From Opitutales bacterium (GTDB lineage Bacteria > Verrucomicrobiota > Verrucomicrobiia > Opitutales > Seribacteraceae): a stretch of 64,000 bases of DNA. The number at the start of each line of letters is the position of its first letter. Positions within the stretch are counted from its first letter, which is position 1. The notes beneath the pieces are model-generated. The model saw only the letters and a program-made list of their open reading frames with translations, did not search any database and had not been told where the DNA came from. A program made the position numbers and the translations under genes. Positions 62,971 through 64,000 of this stretch are shown piece after piece. The stretch is from the NCBI GenBank assembly GCA_029254745.1, contig JAQWWZ010000001.1:51088-115087 (forward strand), read 5' to 3'.

Positions 62971-63648
62971 ATGTCAGAAATAAATATCGAAATCCCCACA
63001 AGTCTCCCTGCTATGACCCTACGCGGGGTGGTCCTTTTTCCCAGTGCTATGATGCCCTTGCGGATTTTTGAGGAACGATACCGTCAAATGCTTGATGATG
63101 TGCTTGCACAAGATCGTATGTTTGCCATTGCCCGAGAGCGGGAAGATGTCTTGGCCGAAGAAGTGGATCAGGAACTACCCTACAAGATTGCCACGGTTGG
63201 CTTGGTTCGTATTTCCAAAAAACATGATGATGGGACCTCCTTTGTTTTACTCCAAGGCCTGCATCGGGTCAGAATAAATTCCATTTCCCAAGAAGAACCT
63301 TACCGAATATTAGATATTGAGCCGCTGGACACCGTGGTCGAACAAACGGTTCCTGAAGTCAGGACTCATATTTTAAAGAGCTTGGAAAGTAATATAAAGT
63401 TGGGCGGTCTTGCTTCTGAGGAAATCTTGGACATGTTAACCCCCTTGGAAGATCCCTGTTCCTTTGTGGATCTTGCGGCTCATCATATTTGCCGGGACAC
63501 CGATGATAAGCAGGGCATGCTGGAGCAAGCATCGTTACACAGGCGTGCCCAATTATTACTGGGTATTATAAACGCAGAAAACGAGAAACTTTCTTTTTTT
63601 AACCAGACGCTTAAAGAAAAAGGGCAGGATGATATCGACTCCAATTAA
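62971..63648 (+). CDS. LON N-terminal substrate-binding domain protein
   Basis: A 225-residue protein consisting of the LON substrate-binding (N) domain without the ATPase or protease parts. LPAMTLRGVVLFPSAMMPLRIFEERYRQML, MFAIARERED, VGLVRISKKHDDG and LLQGLHRVRI are typical. Stand-alone LON-domain proteins are widespread and of unknown role, perhaps in protein quality control. The ATG lies 42 bases after the end of the CNT remnant. The next gene starts 20 bases downstream. Confidence 0.9.
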   Translation: MSEINIEIPTSLPAMTLRGVVLFPSAMMPLRIFEERYRQMLDDVLAQDRMFAIAREREDVLAEEVDQELPYKIATVGLVRISKKHDDGTSFVLLQGLHRVRINSISQEEPYRILDIEPLDTVVEQTVPEVRTHILKSLESNIKLGGLASEEILDMLTPLEDPCSFVDLAAHHICRDTDDKQGMLEQASLHRRAQLLLGIINAENEKLSFFNQTLKEKGQDDIDSN

Positions 63649-63668
63649 TTTTTTTTTATAATGCACGA

Positions 63669-63911
63669 ATGGTTGCCCTTACCGACGAGCAAAAAGCAAA
63701 AAAAGTTACCCATTTTCGCAGGATTATAAAGTACCGTTCATGGTTTGGATGGGTATTTGCCACTGTGGGCGCAGTCCTTTTCGGAGTTGGGGTAAAAGAA
63801 AACCAAAACCCCATGGTTATGCTCAATGGTTTTCTCTTTTTTGGCTACGGCTGCTTCATGGTTTGGCAGGCAAAAAGAGCGAGGCAAAAGCTGGATGCCA
63901 ATTCCCTGTAA
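63669..63911 (+). CDS. Small membrane protein (80 aa)
   Basis: An 80-residue protein with two helices (about 24-42 and 50-68) and basic ends (QKAKKVTHFRRIIKYR and KRARQKLDA). The charges suggest both ends lie in the cytoplasm. I do not know the family. It follows the LON-domain gene by 20 bases and may be co-transcribed with it. Its stop lies 6 bases from that of the convergent gene at the window edge. Confidence 0.65.
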   Translation: MVALTDEQKAKKVTHFRRIIKYRSWFGWVFATVGAVLFGVGVKENQNPMVMLNGFLFFGYGCFMVWQAKRARQKLDANSL

Positions 63912-63917
63912 CCGAAC

Positions 63918-64000
63918 TTAGTCCATCCACTCCTGCGGGTGGAGCAATTTTTGGTCGGGGTCTTCATTTTCGGCGAAGTAGATTGCCATTTTTAGGTAGG
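63918..64000 (-). CDS. 3' end of an unidentified gene
   Basis: An open minus-strand frame enters from beyond the window and ends with TAA at 63920-63918. The 26 visible residues include KMAIYFAENEDPDQKLLHPQ and then EWMD at the end. The frame is clean and its stop faces the stop of the small membrane protein gene. This is too little to name a family. Confidence 0.55.
   Translation of the reverse strand, partial: YLKMAIYFAENEDPDQKLLHPQEWMD

Overview
The window looks like chromosome from a Gram-negative member of the PVC superphylum, most likely a marine Verrucomicrobiota (Opitutae/Puniceicoccales-like). This is an inference from gene content, not from a marker tree. Support comes from LPS synthesis (lpxA), a TolB-like propeller plus two Pal-like lipoproteins, LL-diaminopimelate aminotransferase (dapL), a nickel superoxide dismutase, a Planctomycetes-type cytochrome c domain joined to leucine-rich repeats, a fucose isomerase/sugar kinase pair, and many secreted proteins of PVC style. 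Base composition is moderate to AT-rich. ATG, GTG and TTG starts are used. TAG, TAA and TGA all serve as ordinary stops.

Layout. 0-5.9 kb: the end of lpxA, a DUF971 gene, an acidic unknown, ribosomal protein L33, Mrp, TolB, YmdB and a YugP-type protease. 6-9.9 kb: sugar kinase plus FucI, then Ni-SOD. 9.9-11.3 kb: a gene-poor stretch with a HIT-like remnant, tRNA-Arg and a hairpin-rich non-coding block. 11.3-20.5 kb: RlmM, small membrane proteins, SIMPL, YwqK-like lipoprotein, nucleoside symporter, fatty-acid desaturase with a coiled-coil tail, small lipoprotein, ThuA-like protein and a histidine phosphatase. 20.5-31.5 kb: metallophosphoesterase, Tgt, C-type lectin, tRNA-Pro, a dehydrogenase broken by an in-frame TAG, UDP-glucuronate decarboxylase, SecA, RsmA, TrpC, MazG and a YgjP-like metallopeptidase. 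31.5-38.5 kb: a secreted ankyrin protein, then RibE/uracil-DNA glycosylase/thiamine pyrophosphokinase, a TRASH-type metal protein and an alcohol dehydrogenase. 38.5-48 kb: Kef-type antiporter, a decayed serine recombinase, ApaG/beta-CASP nuclease/RNase PH, PurH, M48 and M20 peptidases. 48-56.8 kb: two Pal-like lipoproteins, a CbiX-like protein, an EamA transporter, three secreted proteins (cytochrome-LRR, PQQ propeller, HEAT-repeat), a small secreted peptide gene coupled to a reductase, and a LysM amidase. 56.8-64 kb: membrane and outer-membrane proteins, an acyltransferase, an ABC exporter pair, DapL, a decayed CNT nucleoside transporter, a LON-domain protein, a small membrane protein and the 3' end of a minus-strand gene.

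How the genes relate. Most are housekeeping genes in short overlapping operons: rsmA behind trpC, ribE-udg-tpk, apaG-MBL-rph and M48-M20. Envelope functions recur (LpxA, TolB, Pal-like, barrel, amidase, acyltransferase, ABC exporter). The fucose pair points to use of algal or other fucosylated sugars. There are four gene remnants: a HIT-like fragment, a hydroxyisobutyrate-dehydrogenase-like gene, a serine recombinase and a CNT transporter.

I see no CRISPR array, intact insertion sequence, prophage, toxin-antitoxin pair, antiviral island or biosynthetic cluster. The observations most worth checking are small and local: a Tgt lacking all three zinc cysteines, a Ni-SOD whose catalytic N-terminus appears to be made by signal peptidase, a desaturase with an extra helical tail, a CxxC-less Mrp near a DUF971 gene (an HCF101-like set), a propeptide-like plus ankyrin secreted protein, and the fossil recombinase.
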